From JBHEMK01 sp046262635 (GTDB lineage: Bacteria > Actinomycetota > Thermoleophilia > Gaiellales > Gaiellaceae): 26,062 nucleotides of DNA. Numbering within the stretch: position 1 is the first letter of the stretch; each line of letters begins with the position of its first letter. Under the pieces are notes generated by a model. That model made no database searches and was not told the origin of the DNA. It saw only the letters and a program-made list of their open reading frames with translations. The stretch lies in contig JBHEMK010000093.1 in assembly GCA_046262635.1 (NCBI GenBank), forward strand, positions 1 through 26,062, given 5' to 3'. Positions 1 to 7,369 of the stretch are shown here, piece after piece. A program made the translations under genes and the position numbers.

Positions 1-927
1 GCGGCGTCGGCGCTCGCGCTCGTCGCCGTCTCGCCCCTCCTGCTCGGCTCGATCGTCCTCTCGCGGTTCGACCTCTGGCCGGCTGCACTGACGGTCGGGG
101 CGCTGGCGGCCCTGCTCTCCGGGCGCGACCGGCTCGGCGCGGTCGTGCTCGGTGCCGCGGTGGCGGCGAAGCTCTATCCGGTCGTGCTCGTCCCCCTCGG
201 CCTCGCGTGGATCTGGCGGCGGCGCGGAGGCCGTGCCGCGGCCGCCTGGCTCGGCCTGCTCGCCGTCGTCCTCGCCGCCATCTTCCTCCCCTTCGCGGTC
301 GTCTCCCCCGGCGGCCTGGAGCACAGCTTCGGCACCCAGCTCGGGCGGCCGCTGCAGGTCGAGAGCCTGGGCGCCGCGCTGCTCGTTGCCGCCCATCACA
401 TCAGCGGCTTCGCCCTGCACCCGCACAGCGACCACGGCTCGCAGAACCTCGAGGGCACCGCAGCGGCGTGGGTCGGCGGCGTCTCGACCGGACTGCAGCT
501 GGCACTGCTCGGATCCGTTTGGGCTGCCTTCGCACGCGGACCCGCGAGGCCCGAGCGGCTCGTCACGGCCGCGGCGGCGGCGGTCGGGGCGTTCGTCGCC
601 TTCGGCAAGGTCTTCTCGCCGCAGTTCCTGATCTGGCTCATCCCCCTCGTCCCGCTCGTCGGCGGCCGGGTCGGCGCACGCGCCGCGGCGCTGCTCGCCT
701 CGGCGCTCGTACTGACCCAGATCTGGTTCCCGAAGCGCTACTGGCAATACGCGCTCGGGTTCAAGCCGTTCGAGTCGTCGCTCGTGCTCGCGCGCGACGT
801 GCTCGCTGCGGCGCTCGCTGTCCTGCTGCTCCGCTCCCTGCTACAGGATCAGCCGCTCCGGGAAGATCGCCCCGTCCGCGAACCGCTCCAGCCGGTAGGG
901 CGCCAGGTCGAGCTCCGCTCCTCCTAG
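1..927 (+). CDS. GT87/DUF2029-type membrane glycosyltransferase, 5' end outside window
   Basis: The frame is open from the first base, so the N-terminus lies upstream of the window. The visible 308 residues are mostly hydrophobic segments. They carry two hallmarks of the GT87 (DUF2029) polyprenyl-phosphate-mannose-dependent mannosyltransferases: RFDLWPAAL followed by a small-residue helix and AAKLYPVVLVPL near the start, and KVFSPQFLIWLIPLVPL about 200 residues in. Such enzymes sit in the cytoplasmic membrane and transfer mannose or related sugars from lipid-linked donors to cell-envelope glycans. The last 29 codons or so run over the 3' end of the convergent FAD oxidase gene (87-base overlap). 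They read as low-complexity, charged sequence, so the native C-terminus may be little more than read-through. Family assignment is firm; substrate is unknown. Confidence 0.8.
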   Translation, partial: AASALALVAVSPLLLGSIVLSRFDLWPAALTVGALAALLSGRDRLGAVVLGAAVAAKLYPVVLVPLGLAWIWRRRGGRAAAAWLGLLAVVLAAIFLPFAVVSPGGLEHSFGTQLGRPLQVESLGAALLVAAHHISGFALHPHSDHGSQNLEGTAAAWVGGVSTGLQLALLGSVWAAFARGPARPERLVTAAAAAVGAFVAFGKVFSPQFLIWLIPLVPLVGGRVGARAAALLASALVLTQIWFPKRYWQYALGFKPFESSLVLARDVLAAALAVLLLRSLLQDQPLREDRPVREPLQPVGRQVELRSS

Positions 928-1893
928 CAGGATCTCCTGCGCGAGCGCCCTGCCGACGGCAGGCGAGGTCATGAACCCGTGGCCGGAGAAGCCGCACGCC
1001 GCGTAGATGCCGTCGGCGACGCGGCCGAGGATCGGGTGGGCGTCGGGCGTCATGTCGTACAGGCCGGCCCACGAGCGCTCGATCCGCGCACCGGCCGCGG
1101 CGGGGTAGCGGTGCGCGAGCCGGCCGAGGCGGTCCGGGATCACGCTCTCGTCGACGCGCTCCTCGTCCGTCCAGCGCGGCTCGGGGTCGGCCATCGCGAG
1201 AATCAGCCGGTCGCCGCGACGGCGGAAATGGAAGCCCGTCTCGGCCTCGATCGTCATCGGCAGACTGCCCGGCAGCTCGAGCGGCGCCGTCTCGAGCAGC
1301 TGCCGGCAGAGCGGCCGCACGGGCAGCCGGATTCCCAGCCGGTCCCCGAGCTCCGCCGAGGCGGCGCCGCAGGCGATCACGAGGAGGTCGTGGCCGATCG
1401 ACTCGGCGGCCGTTCGCTCGCGCACCTCGACGCCGAGGGCGACCGCCCGGCGCACGAGCTCGGCGGTGACCGCCGGCGGGCTGCCGACTCCGTCGGTGGC
1501 GCAGAAGACGGCGCCGGCCAGGTCGTCGGTGCGCAGTCCCCGCAGCAGGAAGGAGGGATCGACTCGCTCGACCGGCACGCCGAGCCCGACCTGGAGTGTT
1601 CGCCGTTCCTCGAGCTCGGCCAGCCCGGCCTCGGTCGCGGCCAGGAACAGGTAGCCGACCTGCAGGAAGCACTCCGGCCCGAGCGACGTGAAGAAGTCGA
1701 TGCTCGCCTGCGCAAGCCGCACCTCCGCCTCGGTCGAGAACTGCTGCCGCACGCCGCCCATCCCCCTCGAGGTCGCCCGCGCGCCAACGTGCTCACGGTC
1801 GGCGAGGACGACGTCCTCGGCCCCGAGCTCGGCGAGGTGGTAGGCGATCGAGGCGCCCACGACCCCGGCGCCGGCAACGACTATCCGAGCCAG
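841..1893 (-). CDS. FAD-dependent oxidoreductase of the DAO family (amino/imino-acid or sarcosine-type oxidase); unusual start
   Basis: DAO-fold flavoenzyme of about 350 residues. Near the N-terminus comes the FAD-binding Rossmann motif AGAGVVGASIAYHLAELG, then RGMGGVRQQFST (typical of sarcosine-oxidase-beta/proline-dehydrogenase-like members). Near the C-terminus are the FAD-closing segments WAGLYDMTPDAHPILG and ACGFSGHGFMTSPAVGR. The first canonical start is GTG at 1860, but that would cut the Rossmann motif in half. Translation upstream reads L-A-R-I-V-V before the motif with no ATG, GTG or TTG, so I place the start at CTG 1893; ATA 1884 is an alternative. The gene overlaps the TAG of dapA (1881) and follows it on the same strand, so the two are probably co-transcribed. 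It would oxidise an amine or imino acid, passing electrons to oxygen or a carrier; substrate is not readable from sequence. Confidence 0.82.
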   Translation of the reverse strand: MARIVVAGAGVVGASIAYHLAELGAEDVVLADREHVGARATSRGMGGVRQQFSTEAEVRLAQASIDFFTSLGPECFLQVGYLFLAATEAGLAELEERRTLQVGLGVPVERVDPSFLLRGLRTDDLAGAVFCATDGVGSPPAVTAELVRRAVALGVEVRERTAAESIGHDLLVIACGAASAELGDRLGIRLPVRPLCRQLLETAPLELPGSLPMTIEAETGFHFRRRGDRLILAMADPEPRWTDEERVDESVIPDRLGRLAHRYPAAAGARIERSWAGLYDMTPDAHPILGRVADGIYAACGFSGHGFMTSPAVGRALAQEILLGGAELDLAPYRLERFADGAIFPERLIL

Positions 1894-2723
1894 GGCTCGA
1901 CCGCCTCGTCGAGCGCGCGCCGCTCTCGATCGGTGAGACCCCGCAGGGGGGCGCGGACGTCCTCGGCCAGCCGGACGCCGCGGCGCGCGATCACCCGCTT
2001 CAGCGCCGCGTGCCGCGGGAAGCGCTCCACGACCGCGCGCAGGTCACCGAGCCGGTCGCTGCGGTCGCGGACCGCCGCCGCAACGTGTTCGGGAAACGCG
2101 CTTCCGAGCGCGGAGACCGCTCCGACGGCGCCGTTCTCGATCCCGCGGCCGATGAAGGCCTCGGGGCCGACGAAGACGTCGAGGCACTCACTGAGATACG
2201 GCTCGAAGCGCTCGTACGGCGTGTCGGAGACCTTCATCCCGGCGAGGTTCGGCGCACGCCGGCGCAGCTCGCGCAGCACGGCCGGGGGGACCGGATACCC
2301 GCTCGCCCGCTCGAATTCGTAGACGTAGAAGGGGATTGGATTGCAGGCGCCGGCCGCCGCGGCGAGGTGCCCGAGCAGGGCGGCGTCGTCGAGCGGGAAG
2401 TACGGGGGCGCGATCACCGCAACGGCGTCTGCTCCGAGCTCCGCCGCGTGCGCCGCGAGCGCGACCGTGTCGGCGGTCGACTGGGCGCCGGCGTGCACGG
2501 CGACCTGCAGGCGGCCCGCCGCCGCCGCGACGAAGAGCTCGGCCGCCCGGCGACGCTCGTCTCGGTGGAGGAGGATTCCCTCGCCGGTCGTGCCGAAGAC
2601 GAGCATGCCGTCGACTCCGCCGGCCGCGAGGAAGTCGACATACGGCGTGAAAGCCTCCTCGTCCAGGGCGGCGCCTCCCGCGTGAAGCGGCGTGACGGCG
2701 GCTGCCAGGGCGCCTCGGAGCAT
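1881..2723 (-). CDS. DapA/N-acetylneuraminate-lyase family aldolase or dehydratase
   Basis: A 280-residue class I aldolase of the DHDPS/NAL family, close to the usual 290-300. The (beta/alpha)8 signatures are visible: GTTGEG at 44-49 (carboxylate-binding loop), FYVYEF at 132-137 with the catalytic tyrosine, and GMKVSD with Schiff-base Lys164. Members include dihydrodipicolinate synthase, KDG and KDPG-type aldolases, sialic acid lyase and pyrroline-hydroxycarboxylate deaminase. It sits directly upstream of and overlaps a DAO-type oxidase, not lysine genes. A catabolic role is therefore more likely than lysine synthesis, and the pair resembles the oxidase plus deaminase of hydroxyproline degradation (inference). 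Start ATG 2723 lies six bases from a minus-strand TAGAGT box, consistent with a leaderless message. Confidence 0.85.
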   Translation of the reverse strand: MLRGALAAAVTPLHAGGAALDEEAFTPYVDFLAAGGVDGMLVFGTTGEGILLHRDERRRAAELFVAAAAGRLQVAVHAGAQSTADTVALAAHAAELGADAVAVIAPPYFPLDDAALLGHLAAAAGACNPIPFYVYEFERASGYPVPPAVLRELRRRAPNLAGMKVSDTPYERFEPYLSECLDVFVGPEAFIGRGIENGAVGAVSALGSAFPEHVAAAVRDRSDRLGDLRAVVERFPRHAALKRVIARRGVRLAEDVRAPLRGLTDRERRALDEAVEPWLG

Positions 2724-2729
2724 CGGACA

Positions 2730-2739
2730 ACTCTATGCT
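2730..2739. promoter_or_regulatory. Overlapping divergent -10 boxes between dapA-like and crotonase genes
   Basis: Only 24 bases separate the two divergent start codons (ATG 2723 minus, GTG 2748 plus). The plus strand has TATGCT at 2734-2739, eight bases before GTG. The minus strand has TAGAGT at 2735-2730, six bases before ATG. Both match the TAnnnT -10 pattern at the spacing expected for leaderless transcripts, and they share two bases. No good -35 hexamer is evident for either. This is read from sequence only. Confidence 0.5.
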
Positions 2740-2747
2740 GCCGCCCC

Positions 2748-3503
2748 GTGGGCGCACTCCGGGTTGAGCGAGACGGGCCGATCCTCAGGGTCACCCTGGC
2801 GCGCCCCGACCGGCGCAACGCGTTCGACGCCGGGCTGGTCGAGGAGCTCGCGCAGGCGTTCGTCGATCCCGGCCGTGCGCGAGCGGTTCTCCTCGCCGGC
2901 GAGGGCACGAGCTTCTCCGCCGGCGCGGACGTCGACTGGATGCGCTCCTCGGTCGAGCTCTCCTACGAGCAGAACCTCGCCGACGCGAACGCGCTCAGGC
3001 ACATGCTCGAGGCGATCGACCGCTGCCCTGCCCCCGTCGTCGTCCGGGTGCAGGGTCACGCGCTCGGGGGCGGCTGCGGTCTCGTCGCCTGCGCCGACAT
3101 CGCGCTGGCCGACCCGACCGCGGTCTTCGGCTTCTCGGAGGTGAAGCTCGGGCTCATTCCGGCCGTCATCTCCCCCTTCGCGCTGGCGAAGATCGGCCCC
3201 GGCGCGGCGCGCCGCTACTTCGTCACCGGCGAGCACTTCGACGCGCAGACCGCGCTGCGGATCGGGCTCGTCCACGAGCTGGCGGCAGATCTCGACGGTG
3301 CAGTCGAGCGGGTGCTGGAGGAACTGCGCTCGGCCGGGCCGAAGGCGGCGCGCTGGGCAAAGCGGCTCGTGACCGAGCGGCCGGAGGGACCCGAGACCGC
3401 GCGCTGGATCGCCGAGCGGCGAACGAGCGACGAGGGCCAGGAGGGGCTCCTGGCCTTCCTGGACAAGCGTGCCGCGGGCTGGAGGGAGGCCCCGGCCCCT
3501 TGA
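2748..3503 (+). CDS. Enoyl-CoA hydratase/isomerase family, methylglutaconyl-CoA-hydratase-like
   Basis: A 251-residue crotonase, a usual length for the family. The oxyanion-hole segments are SAGADVDWM and HALGGGCGLVACADIALA. These are followed by FGFSEVKLGLIPAVISPFAL and RRYFVTGEHFDAQTALRIGLVHE. The combination of AGAD-x-x-WM with SEVKLGLIPAxISP resembles methylglutaconyl-CoA hydratase (LiuC/AtuE group) more than general enoyl-CoA hydratases. That points to leucine or isoprenoid acid catabolism. Start GTG 2748 is chosen because upstream codons in frame lie in the divergent dapA gene and look non-coding; a TATGCT box ends eight bases before it. An acyl-CoA carboxylase alpha chain and an acyl-CoA dehydrogenase elsewhere in the window could serve the same pathway (inference). 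Confidence 0.85.
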   Translation: MGALRVERDGPILRVTLARPDRRNAFDAGLVEELAQAFVDPGRARAVLLAGEGTSFSAGADVDWMRSSVELSYEQNLADANALRHMLEAIDRCPAPVVVRVQGHALGGGCGLVACADIALADPTAVFGFSEVKLGLIPAVISPFALAKIGPGAARRYFVTGEHFDAQTALRIGLVHELAADLDGAVERVLEELRSAGPKAARWAKRLVTERPEGPETARWIAERRTSDEGQEGLLAFLDKRAAGWREAPAP

Positions 3504-3575
3504 ACGGCCCGCCGGGGGGTGCTCCGCGGGTACCCGGCCTCCTGGCGCTGCACGCGCTCCGACGAGGCGACTGGC

Positions 3576-3604
3576 CTCCGGCGCGGCGTCGGGCGGCGCC
3601 GGAG
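3576..3604. terminator. Hairpin between convergent crotonase and spoIID-like genes
   Basis: CTCCGGCGC at 3576-3584 pairs perfectly with GCGCCGGAG at 3596-3604, a nine-base stem with an eleven-base loop in the 137-base gap between two convergent genes. There is no T-run on either side, so if it terminates transcription it is a GC-only bidirectional terminator, as is common in high-GC actinobacteria. Confidence 0.5.
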
Positions 3605-3625
3605 ATCGGCCTCCCGGCCGAGCAG

Positions 3626-3655
3626 AGCCGGGCGGCCCGGCTACCTTGAGGTAGC
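3626..3655. repeat. Two adjacent palindromes at the spoIID-like stop codon
   Basis: AGCCGGGC-G-GCCCGGCT occupies 3626-3642 and GCTACCT-TG-AGGTAGC occupies 3640-3655; both are perfect and share three bases. The second covers the TAG of the minus-strand gene. They may extend the terminator at 3576-3604 or bind a dimeric protein; nothing visible decides between these. Confidence 0.45.
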
Positions 3656-4981
3656 GGAGCGGCGAGACGACTCGGCGCCCGCGTCCACCCGGACCGGCGA
3701 CACGGCGATCCCGAACGAGGCGAGCCGGTAGGTCCCCGGCCTGACCCGCACCTCGAAGCTCCCGGGCCCGACGGAGCGGATCCGGTGCCAGCGACCGGCC
3801 TCGGTCCGCGCCTGGAGCTCGGCGCGGCCAAGGTCGTCGGCCCTGCCGCGAAGCACGACGCGCCGGGCGTGCAGTGTCAGCGTGCCGACGTCGAACCAGG
3901 TCGACTGAAGTCCGGCGGCCCTCCGGAACTGATCCGCGCCGATCCGCCGGCCGGCAAGCTCGAGCACGGCGGCGCGCCCGGATCGACTCCGCACGACGCG
4001 GAGCGAGTCGGCGCGCCGCAGCGCGGGGGCGTGCAGGCGCGCGGCGAGCTCCGCGGGCGTGACAGCGACGGGCCCCCAGCGGTGGTGGGGCGAGACGCCG
4101 TCGTACGGGTCGGCGACCGAGCGCAGGTACGGGAGGTCCTGCGCCCGCGGCCAGACGTCGTGGATCGAGGCGGTGCGGCCACCGGAAGTGGAGAAGAAGA
4201 ACGTCGCCGCCGGGTGGCCCTGCCAGGTCAGGATGCGCCCCGCGGTGCGCGCGACCGCGCGGTCGACCCGCGGCGACTCGTATGCGCGCCCGCCGTAGAC
4301 CTGGCTGCGCGCATCGGCGAAGAGGTCGAACGCCCGCCGGGGCTTGAGCGTCGCCAGAGCATAGGAACGAGCCGCGACCGCCTGCGCCTCGAGCGCGGCG
4401 ATGCTCCAGTGCGACGGCATTTCGCCGCCGACCACGCCCCGGAGGTAGTTCTCGAGCGAGACAGAGTTGACCGCGGCGAGCCGACGCCCGGTGCGGCGGA
4501 CGACGATGCGGCCGCGGTAGTCGGCGCCGCCCAGCGAGAGCGGAGCCGAGGGGCAGTCGAAGACGAGCGGCGGCCGCAGGGGGCGCTTCACCGCCCGGCC
4601 TCTCCGTCGCCCGGCCGGCAGCCACAGCCGGCGACCCAGTCGGTAGGTGCCGCGCGGAAGCCGGTAACCGCGCCCGCTCGCGTCGGCGACGTGGATCGGG
4701 CCGGCGCAGCCGACGTCGAGCTGCGAACGCCCGCGAGCGAGCAGCACGCGCACACGCTCGGGCGCCGCGGCCGCGAGCCGCGTCCCCCGGTAGTAGTGCG
4801 CCAGGATGCGCGGGTACGGCCAGCCGTGGCGTGCATAGCCGTACGCCCCCCACTGGCTCATCCCGACCCCGTGGCCCCAGCCGCGGCCCTCGAGGACAAA
4901 GACGGAGGACGCTGAGGCGCACGCCGCCGCGGCGAGTGCCGCGGCGGCGCAGACGAGGATCGTTGCCTCGAAGCGCCGCAC
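3641..4981 (-). CDS. Secreted SpoIID/LytB-domain protein (lytic transglycosylase-like)
   Basis: A 446-residue exported protein. A signal peptide fills roughly residues 1-25 (basic MRRFEAT, then an alanine-rich core). Next comes GHGVGMSQWGAYGYA at 36-50, and then the SpoIID core SLENYLRGVVGGEMPSHW at about 175-192, followed by ALEAQAVAARSYAL. Glu187 in GGEMP corresponds to the catalytic glutamate of SpoIID, which cleaves glycan strands of peptidoglycan lacking stem peptides. A C-terminal region after about 350 looks like a beta-rich extension. Start GTG 4981 is preferred to GTG 5035 because it leaves a proper signal peptide and does not overlap the preceding gene, whose stop is 22 bases upstream. 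Such proteins occur in non-sporulating actinobacteria too, so sporulation should not be inferred. Confidence 0.85.
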   Translation of the reverse strand: MRRFEATILVCAAAALAAAACASASSVFVLEGRGWGHGVGMSQWGAYGYARHGWPYPRILAHYYRGTRLAAAAPERVRVLLARGRSQLDVGCAGPIHVADASGRGYRLPRGTYRLGRRLWLPAGRRRGRAVKRPLRPPLVFDCPSAPLSLGGADYRGRIVVRRTGRRLAAVNSVSLENYLRGVVGGEMPSHWSIAALEAQAVAARSYALATLKPRRAFDLFADARSQVYGGRAYESPRVDRAVARTAGRILTWQGHPAATFFFSTSGGRTASIHDVWPRAQDLPYLRSVADPYDGVSPHHRWGPVAVTPAELAARLHAPALRRADSLRVVRSRSGRAAVLELAGRRIGADQFRRAAGLQSTWFDVGTLTLHARRVVLRGRADDLGRAELQARTEAGRWHRIRSVGPGSFEVRVRPGTYRLASFGIAVSPVRVDAGAESSRRSATSR

Positions 4982-5003
4982 GGAGCGCCCCAGGGTAGCG
5001 CCG

Positions 5004-5975
5004 CTACGGCCTGATCGCGACCGGCCCTCCACCACCCTCCGCGGAGCGGTACAGCGCCTCGATCGTCCTCGCCTGGCCGAGCGCGTCGGCCCGCCCGAGC
5101 AGCGGCTCAGCCTCGCCGCGGATCGCGTCGCTCAGGTTCTCGAGCTCGAGCCGGTAGTGGTCCGCGTCGCTGACCTCGATCCGCTCAAGCGCGTCGCCGC
5201 GGCGAAGCTCGAGCAGGGATTCCCGGATCAGCCAGGGGCTCGGCGCACGGAGGACCCCGTCGGAGCCGATCGCCTCGAGCTCGCTGCGGTCGGCGAGGTC
5301 GAAGCCGCAGTCGAACTGCGCGACGACCTCGCCCGGAAAGACGAGCGTCCCGGCGAAGCGCACGTCGACGCCGCTTCGGCCGAGGACCTGCCGTCCGAGC
5401 GCGACCTCCGGCTCCCCGGCGAGCAGCCGCGAGCCGCTGATGCAGTAGCAGCCGACGTCCATCAGCGACCCGCCGTCGAGCTCCGGCCGCAAACGGGCGT
5501 TCTCGAGGTCGTCGAGCGGGAAGCTGAACGACGAGCGGACGAGCCGCAGCTCGCCGATCCTTCCGCCGGCAACGAGCTCGCTGAGCCGCTTCGTCTGCGG
5601 ATGATGGCGGTACATGAACCCCTCCAGCAGAATCCGCCCGGCCCGCTCGGCCGCGTCGAAGGCCCGCTCGACCTCGGCGGCCCGACGGTCGAGCGGCTTC
5701 TCGCAGAGGACGTGCTTGCCCGCCTCGAGCGCGCGAACCGACCACTCGACATGCAGCGAGTTCGGCAGCGAGATGTAGACGGCTTCGACCGCCGGATCCT
5801 CGAGCAGCGCCTCGTAGGAGCCGTGCGCGGTCGGGATGCCCCACTCCTGCGCGTAGGCGCGGGCGGTCTCCCGCGAGCGGCTCGCGACCGCGGTAAGGTC
5901 GACCTTGGGCGACTCCTTCGCGGCCGGAATGACGGCGCGGTTGATCCGCGCGGTCGAAATGACGCCGAGCCTCAT
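5004..5975 (-). CDS. Gfo/Idh/MocA family NAD(P)-dependent sugar dehydrogenase
   Basis: A 323-residue oxidoreductase. The N-terminal Rossmann half starts GVISTARINRAVIPAA and contains VYISLPNSLHVEW. The catalytic lysine is in HVLCEKPL at about 88-95, and the C-terminal alpha/beta half has LDGGSLMDVGCYCISGSRLL. The family oxidises or epimerises sugars and cyclitols (glucose-fructose oxidoreductase, inositol 2-dehydrogenase, trans-dihydrodiol dehydrogenase). The ISTARI beginning and MDVGCYCI segment are closest to the xylose dehydrogenase/dihydrodiol-dehydrogenase-like branch. Its ATG overlaps the xylulokinase stop as ATGA (5972-5975), so the two are translationally coupled. This is the first of two Gfo/Idh genes in the window; they are clearly different proteins. 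Confidence 0.88.
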   Translation of the reverse strand: MRLGVISTARINRAVIPAAKESPKVDLTAVASRSRETARAYAQEWGIPTAHGSYEALLEDPAVEAVYISLPNSLHVEWSVRALEAGKHVLCEKPLDRRAAEVERAFDAAERAGRILLEGFMYRHHPQTKRLSELVAGGRIGELRLVRSSFSFPLDDLENARLRPELDGGSLMDVGCYCISGSRLLAGEPEVALGRQVLGRSGVDVRFAGTLVFPGEVVAQFDCGFDLADRSELEAIGSDGVLRAPSPWLIRESLLELRRGDALERIEVSDADHYRLELENLSDAIRGEAEPLLGRADALGQARTIEALYRSAEGGGGPVAIRP

Positions 5976-7369
5976 CGTCCATCCTCCAGCGGTCGCAGGG
6001 CGGGGTAGAGCTCCCGGAAGCGAGCGTAGCCGTCCTCGTACGCGGTGCCCCACGCCGAGTCGGGCTCGATCCGGTCGCGGACGCGGACGCACGTTTCGAC
6101 GGCCTCGTGCGCGTCGGCGAAGACGCCCGCCTCGACACCGCCGAGCAGCGCCGCGCCGTAGGCGGCCCCCTCCTCGGCAGCGGTCCGCTCCAGGGGCAGC
6201 CCGAGCACCGACGCGGCGATCTTCAGCCAGAGCGCGCTGCGCGCGCCGCCACCGGAGACGCGTCCGACCTCGGCCGGGACGCCGAGGTCGCGGAGGAGCT
6301 CGAGCGAGTCGCGCAGCCCGTAGGCGACGCCCTCCAGGAGCGCACGCACGAGCGCACCGCGGTCGTGGCGCAGCGAGAGGCCGACGAAGGCGGCGCGCGC
6401 CGCCGGGTCGGCGTGCGGGGTCCGCTCCCCGGCGAGGTAGGGCTGGAAGAGCAGACCTTCCGTGCCCGGCGGCCACTCGCCCGCCTCGCGCACGAGCTCG
6501 TCGTAGCTCTCGCCCGTGACCGCGTCGCGCAGCCAGCGCAGTGAGCCGGCAGCGGAGAGCATTACGCCCATCGCGTGCCAGGCGCCGGGGACGGCGTGGC
6601 AGAAGACGTGCAGCCGGGGGTCGACCTTGTACTCCGGCAGCACCCCGAACACGACGCCGGAGGTGCCGAGCACGACCGAGAGCGGCCCGGGCCTGTCGAT
6701 GCCGACCCCGAGCGCACCGGCCGCCTGGTCGCCTGCCCCGCCGATGCTCGTGCACTCGTGCACGTCGGGCAGCCACTCCGTCGGAATCGCGAGCGCGGCG
6801 CAGACCTCCTCGCTCCAGCGCCGGTTCGCGACGTCGAAGAGGAGAGTGCCGGAGGCGTCGGCGACGTCGATCGCGCGCTTGCCGGTCAGCCGCAGGCGCA
6901 CGTAGTCCTTCGGGAGCAGGATCTGGCGGATCTCCGCGTAGACGTCGGGCTGGTGCGCGCGCAGCCAGAGGAGCTTGGGCGCGGTGAAGCCGGTCAGCGC
7001 CCGGTTTCCGGTCAGCTCGAGCAGCCGCTCGAGGCCGACCCGCTCCTCGATCTCGGCGCATTCGGCCGCGGTGCGCTGGTCGTTCCAGAGGATCGCCGGC
7101 CGCAGCACGGCCTCGCTTTCGTCCAGCACGACGAGCCCGTGCATCTGCCCCGAGAACCCGATCCCGGCGAACTCTACGCCGAGGTCGCCAAGCGCGGCCC
7201 TGGAGGCGCGCCACCAGTCCTCGGGATCCTGCTCCGCCCAGCCCGGCTGCGGCGTCGAGAGCCCGTAGCCGCGCTCGGCGCGGGCGACCACCTCGCCACC
7301 CCGCGTGACGGCCAGCGCCTTCACCCCCGACGTGCCGACGTCGAGACCGACGAGAATCGGCTCAGCCAT
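5972..7369 (-). CDS. xylB: Xylulokinase (FGGY family)
   Basis: A 465-residue FGGY carbohydrate kinase that phosphorylates D-xylulose, or a related ketose, at the expense of ATP. The phosphate-binding motif GLDVGTSGVKALAV starts at residue 8. GFSGQMHGLVVLD (71-83), ILWNDQRT (93-100) and GFTAPKLLWLR (127-137) are xylulokinase-type. The catalytic aspartate is in GGAGDQAAGALGVG (Asp214), and the adenosine motif VSGGGARSALWLKI lies in the C-terminal half. Start ATG 7369 gives MAEPILVGLDVG; an upstream ATG in frame adds an implausible tail. The next gene downstream overlaps by four bases. A neighbouring XylFGH-type transporter and isomerase-like TIM barrel support a pentose role. No intergenic space separates it from the plus-strand MBL-like gene. 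Confidence 0.9.
   Translation of the reverse strand: MAEPILVGLDVGTSGVKALAVTRGGEVVARAERGYGLSTPQPGWAEQDPEDWWRASRAALGDLGVEFAGIGFSGQMHGLVVLDESEAVLRPAILWNDQRTAAECAEIEERVGLERLLELTGNRALTGFTAPKLLWLRAHQPDVYAEIRQILLPKDYVRLRLTGKRAIDVADASGTLLFDVANRRWSEEVCAALAIPTEWLPDVHECTSIGGAGDQAAGALGVGIDRPGPLSVVLGTSGVVFGVLPEYKVDPRLHVFCHAVPGAWHAMGVMLSAAGSLRWLRDAVTGESYDELVREAGEWPPGTEGLLFQPYLAGERTPHADPAARAAFVGLSLRHDRGALVRALLEGVAYGLRDSLELLRDLGVPAEVGRVSGGGARSALWLKIAASVLGLPLERTAAEEGAAYGAALLGGVEAGVFADAHEAVETCVRVRDRIEPDSAWGTAYEDGYARFRELYPALRPLEDGR

Noticed and set aside
2733..4922. 729-residue minus-strand open frame across the crotonase and SpoIID-like genes
   Set aside because: It is arginine/alanine-rich with no domain and is antisense or out of frame to two well-supported genes; such shadows are common at this GC content.
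3641..4981. Evidence for sporulation from the SpoIID-like gene
   Set aside because: SpoIID/LytB-domain proteins with an N-terminal GHGVGMSQ motif are common in non-sporulating actinobacteria and no other sporulation gene is present.
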